Assembly (NCBI GenBank): GCA_009859145.1
Contig: VRVR01000009.1
Coordinates: 1-64,000 of the forward strand
DNA from: Andalucia godoyi
Taxonomy: Eukaryota; Discoba; Jakobea; Jakobida; Andaluciidae
Reading direction: 5' to 3'
Length of the DNA: 64,000 bases
Positions within the stretch are counted from its first letter, which is position 1. Each line of letters opens with the position of its first letter. The notes under the pieces were generated by a model. The model ran no database searches. It was not told the origin of the DNA and saw nothing but the letters and a program-made list of their open reading frames with translations. Positions 30,200 to 39,683 of the stretch are shown here, one piece after another. A program made the position numbers and the translations under genes.

Positions 30200-30388
30200 G
30201 AAACACTGAATATTTTTCCAGCTTCCTCTTTTATTTATTGTATATATGATTAATATTTTAAACTTTTTACGCCACAAGAGATGCAAGTACAAAACAAACA
30301 TGATTCAATCAATCATCACAAAAACAAAACAAAAACAAAAAAAGAACAGAATTTCATCCACAAGACACATCATAGGATCGAACCTTGA
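30043..30388. other. Convergent 3' region MDH / VARS with CA-CT microsatellites
   Basis: About 345 bp between two stop codons, with a (CA)n run (about 30136-30161) fused to a (CT)n run (30162-30197), then AT-rich sequence. No gene is seen. Confidence 0.5.
30136..30197 (+). repeat. Compound (CA)n(CT)n microsatellite
   Basis: A CA run of about 13 units, with one CG interruption, passes directly into 18 CT units. Confidence 0.9.
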
Positions 30389-33319
30389 TTACTTGAGCTT
30401 ATTCATCTCGTCAATACCACGAAGGATGTCCGAAATTTCAACCTCCAGCTGTTGCAGCTTGGTGGTGTTCTCTTGGCGGACCTTCTCAGGCACGCGCTCC
30501 TCGTATCCCACCATCTCGACGCGCTTGCGAATCGCATCCTTGCTCGCTTCCGCCGTTGCAAGCTTCTTATTCAGCTTCTTGATTTCGTTGTCTGCGTCGA
30601 TGACCCCCTTCAACATCACGTACACCGCAACCTTGTCGCTCAGAACCTGCACTCCGCAGCCCAGGGGAATCTCCACAGACTCGTCATCAAGCACCTCCAC
30701 CTTTTCGCACTGTGCAAGAGTCGCAATGAGAGCGGATCCGGCACGAGTCGCAGAAGTGGCCTCTGACGAACGACATCTGACAAACAGCTGCAGCTTCTGT
30801 GAGGTGATGTTGTACGACGCGCGCATGGACCGCACAGCGTGCACGACGTCTGACACCAGCTTCATGTCATTCTCGAGACTGACATTTCTGAGCTTGGAGA
30901 CGTCTGAGGCGACCGGGTAGTCCTGCAACATAATAGAGCACTTTCCAGAGACATCTTGGAACGCTTTGATGCCCGGGAGATGTTGCCACAGCTCTTCGGT
31001 CAAGAATGGCATGAACGGATGCGTGAGGCGGAGAGACACTTCGAGACAATGGAACAACACGGCCTGTGCATTTCGCTTTTCCACATCCGTTCCGGCACGC
31101 ATCACGGGCTTCATGCTCTCAAGATAGACGTCGCAAAGTTCATACAACCAAAATGTGTACACAAGAGTCGTTGCACCACCGAAATCAAACTCGCCGAGAG
31201 CGCTGTTCACAGATGCGACACAGTCTGCAAGCCGAGAGAGAATCCATTTGTCTGCAAACAACAACAAAGACTGAACAGAGTCCTCTTGCAGAGCTGACAA
31301 GCCATCCGTCTGCGGGACAAATCCCGTGAAATTCAACAATGCAAAGCGAATCGTGTTCCACAATTTGTTGCACCACTGCCGATACCCTTGCACACGTCCG
31401 ACATCCAAATTGATGTCGCGGCCCTGGGAAGTGTAGTTGAGCAGTGTGAAGCGCAATGCGTCCGCTCCACATTCCGGAATGCCAGAAGGAAACTGTTCTT
31501 TCTGCCCTTTCTTTGCTTTTTCAACTTCACGTGGATCGAGATTTCCTTGCTCCAGCTTCTTTCCCAGTTCCTCCAGCGAAATGCCGTGAATGACATCAAT
31601 CGGATCGATGACATTGCCCAGCGATTTGGACATCTTGCGCCCGAATTTGTCACGAACCATTGCATGCAAAAATACCTCCGTAAACGGCAACTGATCGGTC
31701 AGCTCGAGGGACATCATAACCATGCGGGCAACCCAGAAGAACAAGATATCGTGCCCCGTTTCCAGCAAATTGCCAGGGAAATAGCGCGCCATGTCGTTGG
31801 TATTGTTGGGCCAGCCGCACACAGAAAATGGAAACAGGCCAGAGGAAAACCAGGTGTCCAAAACATCAGGGTCCTGGTCCATGCTTTCAATCACTGAACC
31901 CGGGAACTTCGCCTCGGCCTTTGTGCGAGCCTCTTCGGTGGACCGCGCAACAACCCACTCCACATTGGGTTGTCCCGCAATGCGGACACAGTACGCGGGG
32001 ATGCGGTGGCCCCACCACAGCTGACGAGAAATGCACCAGTCATGGATGTTGTCGAGCCAACGGTACCACGTATCGCAGTGCCACTCGGGAATGATACGAA
32101 GCGTCTTGTCTCGAGCAGCCTGTGTGGCACGAGCAGCCATACCAGCGCAGTTGCAGAACCACTGTGGCTTGATCATGGGTTCAATAACATCTCCAGTGCG
32201 CGAGCAGACACCCAGACGCATTGCGTGTCCCTCCACACTCTTCAAAATTCCCTTTTGCTCCATCGCCTTGATGATTGCAGTTCGGCACTCAAAACGGGGC
32301 AGTCCCTGGAAAGGAGCACCATTCGCATTCATCTTGCCATCGTCGTCAAAGACGGAAATTTCGGGAAGATTGTGACGTTTGCCGCACACAAAGTCATTGG
32401 GATCGTGGGCAGGCGTCACTTTGACAGCGCCGGTTCCAAAAGTCATGTCAACCAAGACAGAATCGCATATGATAGGGATCAGCCGGTCCTGGAACGGATG
32501 TCTTACGAACTTTCCGTGGAGATGCTTGTATCGCTTGTCTTCCGGGTGGATAGCAATCGCGCTATCGCCCAGCATGGTTTCCGGACGAGTTGTCGCCACC
32601 ACGATTTCTTCTCCCGTTTCTGATCCGTCCACCTTGTACGCAAAGTGCACGAGAATTCCAAATTCAACCTGCTTCAAGTACCCGGGAACGCGAATCTTTG
32701 CATTCTTCTCGACATCAATGTACTCGACTTCCAGGTCCGAGAGAACGGTCTTGAGCGCCGGGCACCAGTTCACCAACCGCGTCGATCTGTAGATAAGACC
32801 CTTTTCAAACAACCGGATGAACGCCTCCGTGACCGACTCGCATCGCACAGGATCCATTGTGAATGCCTCGCGCGACCAGTCCAGCGATGCCGCAATCCTG
32901 CGAAGCTGCAGCTGGATCGTTCCAGCAGACTTGTCCTTCCACTCAAACACCTTCTCCAAGAATGCCTGGCGGCCGTAGTCATGACGGCTCTTTCCCTCTT
33001 CCTTCTGCAGCTTCTTCTCTACCACAACCTGCGTCGCAATCCCAGCATGGTCCGTACCCGGAACCCAGAGCGTATCATGCCCAAGCATACGATGCCATCG
33101 CACAAGACAGTCCTGGATCGCACACGTCAGCGTGTGGCCCAAATGAAGCGACCCCGTCACATTCGGGGGAGGCAGAACAATCACAAACTTACCCTTTGAC
33201 GAGTCTCCCGACGGACGGAAGAACCCCTCAGACTCCCACCACTCGTACCACTTGGCCTCCACCTCCTGCGGCATGTATCCAGCTGCCATCTCAGCAGTCA
33301 CGTCCTTCGGCAACGACAT
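30389..33319 (-). CDS. VARS: Valyl-tRNA synthetase
   Basis: A 976-residue class Ia synthetase from the ATG at 33319. The HIGH motif is HLGH at 59-62, within PPPNVTGSLHLGHTL. KMSKS is present in RKMSKSLGNVIDP near residue 563. The editing (CP1) domain shows TTRPETMLGDSAIAIHP, and the anticodon-binding domain and C-terminal coiled coil (EIKKLNKKLATAEASKDAIRKR) are complete. It charges tRNA-Val and deacylates Thr-tRNA-Val. The N-terminus lacks both the GST-like extension of animal ValRS and an obvious mitochondrial presequence, so a cytosolic product is predicted. Confidence 0.96.
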   Translation of the reverse strand: MSLPKDVTAEMAAGYMPQEVEAKWYEWWESEGFFRPSGDSSKGKFVIVLPPPNVTGSLHLGHTLTCAIQDCLVRWHRMLGHDTLWVPGTDHAGIATQVVVEKKLQKEEGKSRHDYGRQAFLEKVFEWKDKSAGTIQLQLRRIAASLDWSREAFTMDPVRCESVTEAFIRLFEKGLIYRSTRLVNWCPALKTVLSDLEVEYIDVEKNAKIRVPGYLKQVEFGILVHFAYKVDGSETGEEIVVATTRPETMLGDSAIAIHPEDKRYKHLHGKFVRHPFQDRLIPIICDSVLVDMTFGTGAVKVTPAHDPNDFVCGKRHNLPEISVFDDDGKMNANGAPFQGLPRFECRTAIIKAMEQKGILKSVEGHAMRLGVCSRTGDVIEPMIKPQWFCNCAGMAARATQAARDKTLRIIPEWHCDTWYRWLDNIHDWCISRQLWWGHRIPAYCVRIAGQPNVEWVVARSTEEARTKAEAKFPGSVIESMDQDPDVLDTWFSSGLFPFSVCGWPNNTNDMARYFPGNLLETGHDILFFWVARMVMMSLELTDQLPFTEVFLHAMVRDKFGRKMSKSLGNVIDPIDVIHGISLEELGKKLEQGNLDPREVEKAKKGQKEQFPSGIPECGADALRFTLLNYTSQGRDINLDVGRVQGYRQWCNKLWNTIRFALLNFTGFVPQTDGLSALQEDSVQSLLLFADKWILSRLADCVASVNSALGEFDFGGATTLVYTFWLYELCDVYLESMKPVMRAGTDVEKRNAQAVLFHCLEVSLRLTHPFMPFLTEELWQHLPGIKAFQDVSGKCSIMLQDYPVASDVSKLRNVSLENDMKLVSDVVHAVRSMRASYNITSQKLQLFVRCRSSEATSATRAGSALIATLAQCEKVEVLDDESVEIPLGCGVQVLSDKVAVYVMLKGVIDADNEIKKLNKKLATAEASKDAIRKRVEMVGYEERVPEKVRQENTTKLQQLEVEISDILRGIDEMNKLK

Positions 33320-33733
33320 CTCCTCGTTCACCCTTCAATCTGTCTATTACAAACGAAGAATTATTATTTTAGTGCTTTTTCCTTTTGAGAAAAACGGACA
33401 GTAAAGGCTCAAATAACAAAACAATCAAATAAACCAATCAAACCAGCAAAAATGAAAGGAAAGTGAAGCGAAGTGAAGCGAAGCGACTCGGAAAGCTGAA
33501 ACGCTGAAAAACGCGAACGATGATGAAAAGAAGGGGATTCTTCTTTTTACGACCGTTGGGAAAGCATTCGCCCGCGCGCAAGAATTCCCAACCTGCAGTG
33601 TTTCTCAAAGGTTTTTCCGTATTTTTTTTTTTTTTCTTTTTGGTTTGTGAGTGTGTGTGTGTGTGGGTGGGTTTGTCGCGGATTCATTTTCTGGAACAGA
33701 CAAGAGAGCCAGTGGAAGAGAAAGAGCAAGAAC
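33320..33733. promoter_or_regulatory. Head-to-head region VARS / kynureninase
   Basis: About 410 bp between divergent starts, with a GAAGC/GAAGT repeat (about 33463-33485), a T-run and a TG-rich stretch near the kynureninase ATG. No separate gene is seen. Confidence 0.4.
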
Positions 33734-35512
33734 ATGGACGGGTGGAAACATGTCTTGCGAGAGTTGGCTGACCAAGTGTCGCTGTTTGTGCGCGAAGACG
33801 TGTTCTCAAACGGGTCTGGAGGTCTGCAGCAGACCTTGCATTCGGGAACGTTTTTCGCGACATTGTTGTTGTGCATTGTGTTTACACTCCGCGTGGTTTG
33901 TGGACGCTTTGTGTCGTTTTTCTGGATATGGAGTGCGGTTGCATCCGAGTTTGTGTGCGAATTGCTGATTGCGGGTCTGCACTCGCATGTTCCCGTGCAC
34001 GATGTTGGGAAGACTGTGTTCCTGTTGCGCCAGGCTTCGTCTGTCTTGGTTTTGGGACTGTGTGCCTTTGGATGGATTCAAGGCAAAAAGGAAAGTCGAA
34101 TTCGCAGAAAGACAAAGGGGGGAGTCATCAGGTTTGAAAATGGCGTGAAGGGATTTCAGCCAAAGCATGAAAATCCGTACAGACGAAAGTTGGCTGAACG
34201 AGCAAGGGAACGAAGCGTGCTGGAGACGTCGTATGATTTGGCGGTGCAGCTGGACAAGGAAGATCCGCTCAGGAGCTTCCGGGATAAATTCCATGTCCCC
34301 GAGAAGACGGTTTATTTGTGTGGAAACTCTCTTGGACTCCAGCCGAAGAACGTGCGCGGCATTCTGGAAGAAGAGCTTGACAAGTGGGCACACTGCGCAG
34401 TCGAGGGCCACTTTGAAGGTAAGAGACCGTGGTTCGAAATCGACGACATTCTTAAGGACCACATGGCAGAAATCGTTGGCGCAAAGCCTTCGGAAGTCGC
34501 CGTTGCAAACTCTCTGACAGCAAACGTCCACTTCTTGCTTGTTCCGTTCTACCGTCCAACTGCAAAGCGCTTCAAGATTCTTATTGAGCGATTCCCGTTC
34601 CCATCGGATATGTGGGCTTTGCGATCGCACATTTCTGCTCGCGGTTTCAATGCAGACGAAGCTCTCTTGCAAATCGAGCCCAGAGATGGAGAAAACAACA
34701 TCCGCACGGAAGATATTCTTGCGCTACTGCGACAGCGCGGCGACGAAATTGCGCTGGTGTTCTTTTCTGGCGTCCAGTTCATGACTGGACAGGCGTTTGA
34801 GATCGAAAAGATCACTGCTGCGGGACACAACGCCGGTTGTGTTGTGGGGTGGGACCTTGCGCATGCTGCTGGCAATCTTCGTCTGCAGCTGCATGATTGG
34901 AACGTGGATTTCGGCTGCTGGTGCTCGTACAAGTATTTGAATTCTGGTCCGGGTAACCTTTCCGGGTTCTTTGTGCATGACCGCTGGACGTCCAACAAGA
35001 ACATCCGTTTGGAAAGGTTCGCCGGCTGGTGGGGGAACAAACGAGAGACGCGATTTGGACTGAGCGAACAGTTCGACCCCAGCGACGGTGCTGCCGGATT
35101 CCAGCTGTCCAATCCGCCCATCTTTGCAATTTGTGCGGTAGCCGGCTCGTTGGAAGTGTTCCACGAAGCCGGCATGGACCGACTCCGCGAAAAGTCTTTG
35201 TTGCTGACATCGTATCTGGAGCTGTTGCTGGACCACCGATTGTCAGACAAGATTGAAATCATTACTCCTAGAGATCCGCAGCAGCGGGGATGCCAAATCT
35301 CCATTCGAGTCCCTGGCTGGGATGCTGTGGAGTTGCAGAAACGATTGGCCTCCAATCGGTGTGTGGTCGACGATCGGAAACCGGACATCATCCGCATTTC
35401 TCCTGCCCCATTGTACAACACCTTTACGGACGTGGCGGATCTTGTCGAGGAGCTCACTCGGGTTCTCAACGCGCGCGAGGCAAAGTCCCCTATCAATATC
35501 AAGATGCGGTAA
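33734..35512 (+). CDS. KYNU: Kynureninase with N-terminal transmembrane module
   Basis: A 592-residue protein from the ATG at 33734. Residues about 155-590 align with full-length kynureninase: VYLCGNSLGLQPKNVRGILEEELDKWA, the substrate/PLP region VVGWDLAHAAGNL, and the PLP-lysine motif CWCSYKYLNSGPGN with Lys400. The later segment QLSNPPI and the C-terminal APLYNTF are also typical. The enzyme hydrolyses kynurenine or 3-hydroxykynurenine to anthranilate or 3-hydroxyanthranilate plus alanine, on the route to NAD. Residues 1-120 are extra. Hydrophobic segments at about 38-57, 58-82 and 93-116 predict a membrane anchor, followed by a very basic stretch (KKESRIRRKTK). Family members of about 465 residues are soluble. 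The frame is continuous with no splice signal at the junction. Confidence 0.93.
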   Translation: MDGWKHVLRELADQVSLFVREDVFSNGSGGLQQTLHSGTFFATLLLCIVFTLRVVCGRFVSFFWIWSAVASEFVCELLIAGLHSHVPVHDVGKTVFLLRQASSVLVLGLCAFGWIQGKKESRIRRKTKGGVIRFENGVKGFQPKHENPYRRKLAERARERSVLETSYDLAVQLDKEDPLRSFRDKFHVPEKTVYLCGNSLGLQPKNVRGILEEELDKWAHCAVEGHFEGKRPWFEIDDILKDHMAEIVGAKPSEVAVANSLTANVHFLLVPFYRPTAKRFKILIERFPFPSDMWALRSHISARGFNADEALLQIEPRDGENNIRTEDILALLRQRGDEIALVFFSGVQFMTGQAFEIEKITAAGHNAGCVVGWDLAHAAGNLRLQLHDWNVDFGCWCSYKYLNSGPGNLSGFFVHDRWTSNKNIRLERFAGWWGNKRETRFGLSEQFDPSDGAAGFQLSNPPIFAICAVAGSLEVFHEAGMDRLREKSLLLTSYLELLLDHRLSDKIEIITPRDPQQRGCQISIRVPGWDAVELQKRLASNRCVVDDRKPDIIRISPAPLYNTFTDVADLVEELTRVLNAREAKSPINIKMR

Positions 35513-35767
35513 TGAAAAAAACAGCAATCCACAGCAAAAATTAAAATTAAAAAATTAAAAACAAAACGGAATCACATGAATCGCGCAGGCGCGTCCCGGC
35601 GCTATCTTTCGAATGATTTCTTTTAGCTTGCATTCTTTCTTTTAATATTTTTATTCCTTTTCAAATCTCTCTGTCTGTCTCTCCCCACGTCTCTCTACAT
35701 TTTCTTTGCTATTCATTATGCCATGCAACACCGTCTCGCCATCGCTATGCACGACACTCTAGGACAG

Positions 35768-36562
35768 CTATTCAGTAAGTCGGACAAAGTTGTCCGGCCG
35801 AATTGCCGAGCGGGTCATTGGGTTGGTCTGCGTGCCAGTCCCAAGCCAGTGCAGCAGCGCCGACCCCCGGAAAAAGTATACAAAGAAAGCTTCGTGTTCC
35901 GCTGCAGTCGGTGTGTCGTTGGGCTCCAGCACTGCAACGACATCTCTTGACAACCTGGAGCTGTTTTCTTGAAACAGCGATTCAAACGTAATCGGATCCG
36001 AAAGATCCCCACGACAAGCGTTCAGACCATGCAGAATTGCTTTTCTCTTTGCATTTGACAAACCAAACACCCCCGGCAATCGAATGCCGTACTTATCCTT
36101 CAGCACGCCGTCGACCTCTGGAAGCGTCGTTCCCCTTGCATCGTCACGAGCATCATACGATGATGATGACGAAGCCGGCGGCTCATAAAACGAAGTGGCT
36201 GCATGACCCGGGGCCGAAGAGTACACAGACGAAGCAGAAAAAGACGACGAGCTGCCTTGGAATAGGCCCGGAAACTGGCCCAGCAACTGCGAAAGAACAA
36301 CCGACGTAGCCGTCATCGGCGATATTAGAAACAGCGCACTTCGCAGAGTCCTCCACATCTCATCTGTTCGGCCAGCACTGTACGCAGCAAGTGCCACACG
36401 AACCGTCTGCTTCACGGAAAGCTTCTGCGCATCCGACAGGCGCGGATTGTACGAAATCATCCAGTTTGAAACTGACTCTGCAATATCCTCTCTGAACGCC
36501 GTCGCTACAAACCGTGCTCCAACACTGAACACATTTCCAAAAAATTCAATCAAGCCAAACAT
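35768..36562 (-). CDS. Unknown protein with C-terminal degenerate U-box-like domain
   Basis: A 264-residue protein if started at the ATG at 36562; the frame extends 30 codons upstream without ATG. The N-terminal 100 residues are helical and hydrophobic in part (LIEFFGNVFSVGARFVATAF; LRSALFLISPMTATSVVLSQLL). A Ser-rich linker spans about 104-145. The last 75 residues resemble a U-box. SDPITFESLF stands for the CPIT loop, and ALLHWLGTGTQTNPMTRSAIRPDNFVRL for the WL...DPMTR...L region, with no zinc-ligand cysteines. U-box proteins are E3 ubiquitin ligases; here the match is distant and the function uncertain. Confidence 0.5.
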   Translation of the reverse strand: MFGLIEFFGNVFSVGARFVATAFREDIAESVSNWMISYNPRLSDAQKLSVKQTVRVALAAYSAGRTDEMWRTLRSALFLISPMTATSVVLSQLLGQFPGLFQGSSSSFSASSVYSSAPGHAATSFYEPPASSSSSYDARDDARGTTLPEVDGVLKDKYGIRLPGVFGLSNAKRKAILHGLNACRGDLSDPITFESLFQENSSRLSRDVVAVLEPNDTPTAAEHEAFFVYFFRGSALLHWLGTGTQTNPMTRSAIRPDNFVRLTE

Positions 36563-37306
36563 CCCCTCAAGATCTCGTCGCGCAGGCCCGAAGCTTCCTC
36601 TTTCTACTCTGCGTACACTCTCTCTCTGTTTCTCCGACCCTTCAAATACCACAATACATGTTCATACAAAAACATAATAATAGAACAGCAGTTTTCCTAT
36701 TATTTTATTTTCCTCAAAAAAACCCGATTATTGTCCGATGTCGGAACTCGAAGCGGGCTATTTCTTCTAGAAGCCTCATGTTCTGGCAACGTAGGCTCAA
36801 ATGCTCGACCGTGCCCACGGCCTTACAACAGGCTGCGGTCCTGGAGACCACATGTCGAAACGAGCCACACGTCTATATTGTACACTAACCACGGATAATC
36901 ATCGCTGACCACCCATAATCGATGTTGCAACCCAACAACATGCATAGCATAATTGGGAAGGAGGTAGGCCCCAACAAGCCCCTCGGCATGAGCGACGTTC
37001 CCAAGATAGATGTTGCATTGCATGGACAGTAACAATAAAAATAAAGAAATGAAATGAGCGTCGCTGTGCGAGAATGCAACGCGGCGGTGTGTGTATAGGG
37101 TTTTCATGATCAAAATGGGGGCGAAACGAATCGGGCATCGTGTGACGGAGTTGTCAAGATTACCAACGCATGCGCATGGCGAGTGACAGTGTTTTTGTGC
37201 TTTGCGTGCGCTTCGCGAGTGGTGGAGGCACAATATATATATATATATGTGTGTGTGTGTCGCTTTCTGGTTTGGTTGGATGTTTGTGAGTCCCTTTATG
37301 TCTGTC

Positions 37307-37402
<96 letters not shown>
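36563..37402. other. Intergenic region with AT and TG repeats
   Basis: About 840 bp between the U-box-like gene's start and the LST8 stop. No gene is recognised. It ends in a (TA)n/(TG)n compound repeat. Confidence 0.45.
37309..37402 (+). repeat. (TG)n microsatellite, about 47 units
   Basis: An essentially perfect TG dinucleotide run of about 94 bp directly abuts the 3' end of the LST8 coding sequence (CA on its sense strand). A shorter (TA)n(TG)n tract lies at about 37232-37260. Confidence 0.92.
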
Positions 37403-37403
<1 letters not shown>

Positions 37404-38371
37404 CAAAAATCGTCGTTCATGGCGAGTGCAACACAAGGTTTTTGGTGCCCCGAGTAGACACGCACGCACTCGCCCTCTGAGACGTCCCACAGCCTCGCGG
37501 TACAGTCCGAGCTACATGATACTACGTATGCCGAGTCGGACGAAAAAACAGATTTCCAGACCCATTTCGAGTGTCCTGTGAGCGTTTTTCGCAGTGAGAC
37601 GTCGGCCGAGTTCCATATCTTGACGGTTGCATCTGCCGATGTTGTCGAGACCAGCTTTCCATCTGGCGATATTGCGCAGGACAGACCGTATTTCTCATGA
37701 GCCTTGATCGAAAGAGGACTGCTGCTGATACTGTGGCTGCTTGACGCATCCAGCGTCGCAGAGGTGACGAGAGATGCCGCAGAAGTGGTCGAAAGCGCGC
37801 GAAAGACATGCAGACTTCCCGCCTGAGTCAAACAGCTCACGAGCGCGCCGTTTGCAGCAATGGACACATCCGTCAGCCCGTTGTTCTCTGTCTTGTCCGG
37901 TCGGAACTCCAGCGAGCACTTGTCAGCCACAAGGTCCCACACACACACCTTTCCTGCAGTATCACACGTGATGACTTCCGCATCGTTTGCATGGAGCACT
38001 GCGCCGCTCATCGGTGCATCGCCCTTGTACTTCCGTGTAAACGTCTTTGTTCGAAGGTCCCAAATACGGCATGTAGAGTCCTCGGATGCAGTAAAGAACC
38101 ACTTTGTGTCGCGATTGAAGCCACACGAAACAATGTTTCCCGTATGGCCCTCAAGTGTGAGCAGCGCCGCAGAGCTCTGTGTCTGCAGCTCAAAGATCCG
38201 GACAAGCGTGTGGCCCGCCGCAGCAAGACAGCTCCGATCACGACTCACCGCAAGCGCATTAATATGCGAGTCTTGGAATTGTATCGTTCGATAGCACACC
38301 CCAGACGGCGCTTCCCACAAGCATATCGTACGATCATACGACGCTGTCGCCAAAATTACACGATTCACCAT
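37403..38371 (-). CDS. LST8: LST8 / mLST8 WD40 protein of TOR complexes
   Basis: A 322-residue, all-WD40 protein, the family's usual length. It starts VILATASYDRTICLWEAPSGVC; human mLST8 has VILVTAGYDHTIRFW at this point. Later blades include HINALAVSRDRSCLAAAGH, GFNRDTKWFFTASEDSTCRIWDLR and VSSTDATVKIW-like repeats, for seven blades in total, ending with LWDVSEGECVRVYSGH. LST8 stabilises the kinase domain in TORC1 and TORC2. The stop codon lies at the edge of a long TG repeat, so the 3' UTR transcript would contain a (CA)n run. Confidence 0.9.
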
Positions 38372-38841
38372 CTCCCCCTCTCCTCCTATACTATACTACA
38401 ATACACGCAACTGCTACTGCTACTGCTACTGCTACTGCTACAAGAAAATGCAAATTTGAAATTTGAAAATTTTAAACAAAGAAAATAAAAACAACAACAA
38501 TAATAACAAATACGTAAAATAAAAGGGAAAAATAATTAAAAGCTGGCTTCTCGATTTCTCGTGCGCTTTTGCTTTTTATTTTGCATTTTGGTGTACGGCA
38601 GTTGACTCAGAAAAAAAAACTCCGAAGCAAACTGTTGTACAAGCAGTTTGATGAAATCGAACTCGGGTCAAACTCATTCGTGTCCGTGTTTCCACGTTGT
38701 TTTTCGAGCTTCCTGCTTGTTCTTCTTCATTCTTTGTTGTTGTGTTTTCCTTAAGTTGTATTATTATTTTATTGTTATTTGTTATTATTGTTATTATTGG
38801 GTAGGAGGAACAAAGGAGAAAAAGAAAGGGGAAAAAGAAAC
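38372..38841. promoter_or_regulatory. Head-to-head region LST8 / UBE2V
   Basis: About 470 bp with a (CTGCTA)n repeat (38410-38442) just upstream of LST8 and AT-rich sequence before the UBE2V start. No gene is seen. Confidence 0.45.
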
Positions 38842-39495
38842 ATGGCGACTGTGGTTCCGCGTAATTTCCGGCTTTTGGATGAACTTGAAAAGGGAGAAAA
38901 GGGCTTTGGAGATGGAACAGTCTCGTACGGCCTTGAGCGTGCGGACGATATCACCCTCACTCATTGGATGGGAACGATTCTTGGACCGCCTGGCGTATGC
39001 ATTTCATTATAGTATCTTATCCTTTCTGCCATCCATGTGGCTGCTGTCGTCCCTATTGTTTACCGATTTATGTTTGATGTTGATACTGATGATGATGTTT
39101 GGGTCCTAACTTGCTTGATTGTTTTCCCACATGGTTGTGATCTCTCGGTCTCTCTCCCCCGTTGATGTTGGATTATAATGGATGTTATTATTATTATTAT
39201 TATTATTTATTTATTTTTTTTGGAAATTCAGACTGCGTTTGATGGAAGAATCATCTCGGTTCGCATTACGTGTGGGGAAAACTACCCGCAGGCGCCACCA
39301 ACGATTCACTTTGTTACGCGTGTGAACATGAATTGTGTGACTGCGCAGGGCGCCGTGGACAACCGGTCGTTCCCGCTCTTCTCTCGATGGAACTCGTCAA
39401 TGGGAATCGAGACGGTGCTGACCGAACTCAAAAAGGAGATGGCAAGCGCTGTAAACCGCAAGACCAGCCAACCACCTGAGGGATCTGTGTACTAG
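38842..39495 (+). CDS. UBE2V: UBE2V/Mms2-type ubiquitin E2 variant (two exons)
   Basis: Exon 1 is 38842-38994 and exon 2 is 39232-39495, giving 138 residues (human UBE2V2 has 145). Exon 1 encodes [24 protein letters not shown] and ends MGTILGPPG. Exon 2 resumes [32 protein letters not shown]. The catalytic cysteine site of active E2s is absent, as expected for a variant, and the end PPEGSVY matches the family. Known Mms2/Uev1 pairs with Ubc13 to build Lys63-linked ubiquitin chains in DNA damage tolerance and signalling. Confidence 0.93.
38995..39231 (+). other. Intron of UBE2V (237 bp)
   Basis: Donor GTATGC after codon 51, phase 0; acceptor TTCAG at 39227-39231. The removed segment contains in-frame stops. 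Joining restores the conserved GPPx-(F/Y)-x-x-RI region of the UBC fold. An (ATT)n run lies just before the acceptor. Confidence 0.9.
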
Positions 39496-39683
39496 TAGTA
39501 TTAATTAAAAAACAAGAATTGTGCACTCTACCTCGTCTTTTTGCTCTTCGCTGATCTTTCGACGATTCTTCTTTTTCGTTGTTGACCAAAGGGCTTCAGC
39601 GTGTACTTGATTTGCGTTGGGCTTCTTCTGTCTTGGTTTCGTGTTGTGTTTTTTTATTTTATTCTTTTGTTTTTTATTTTTAA

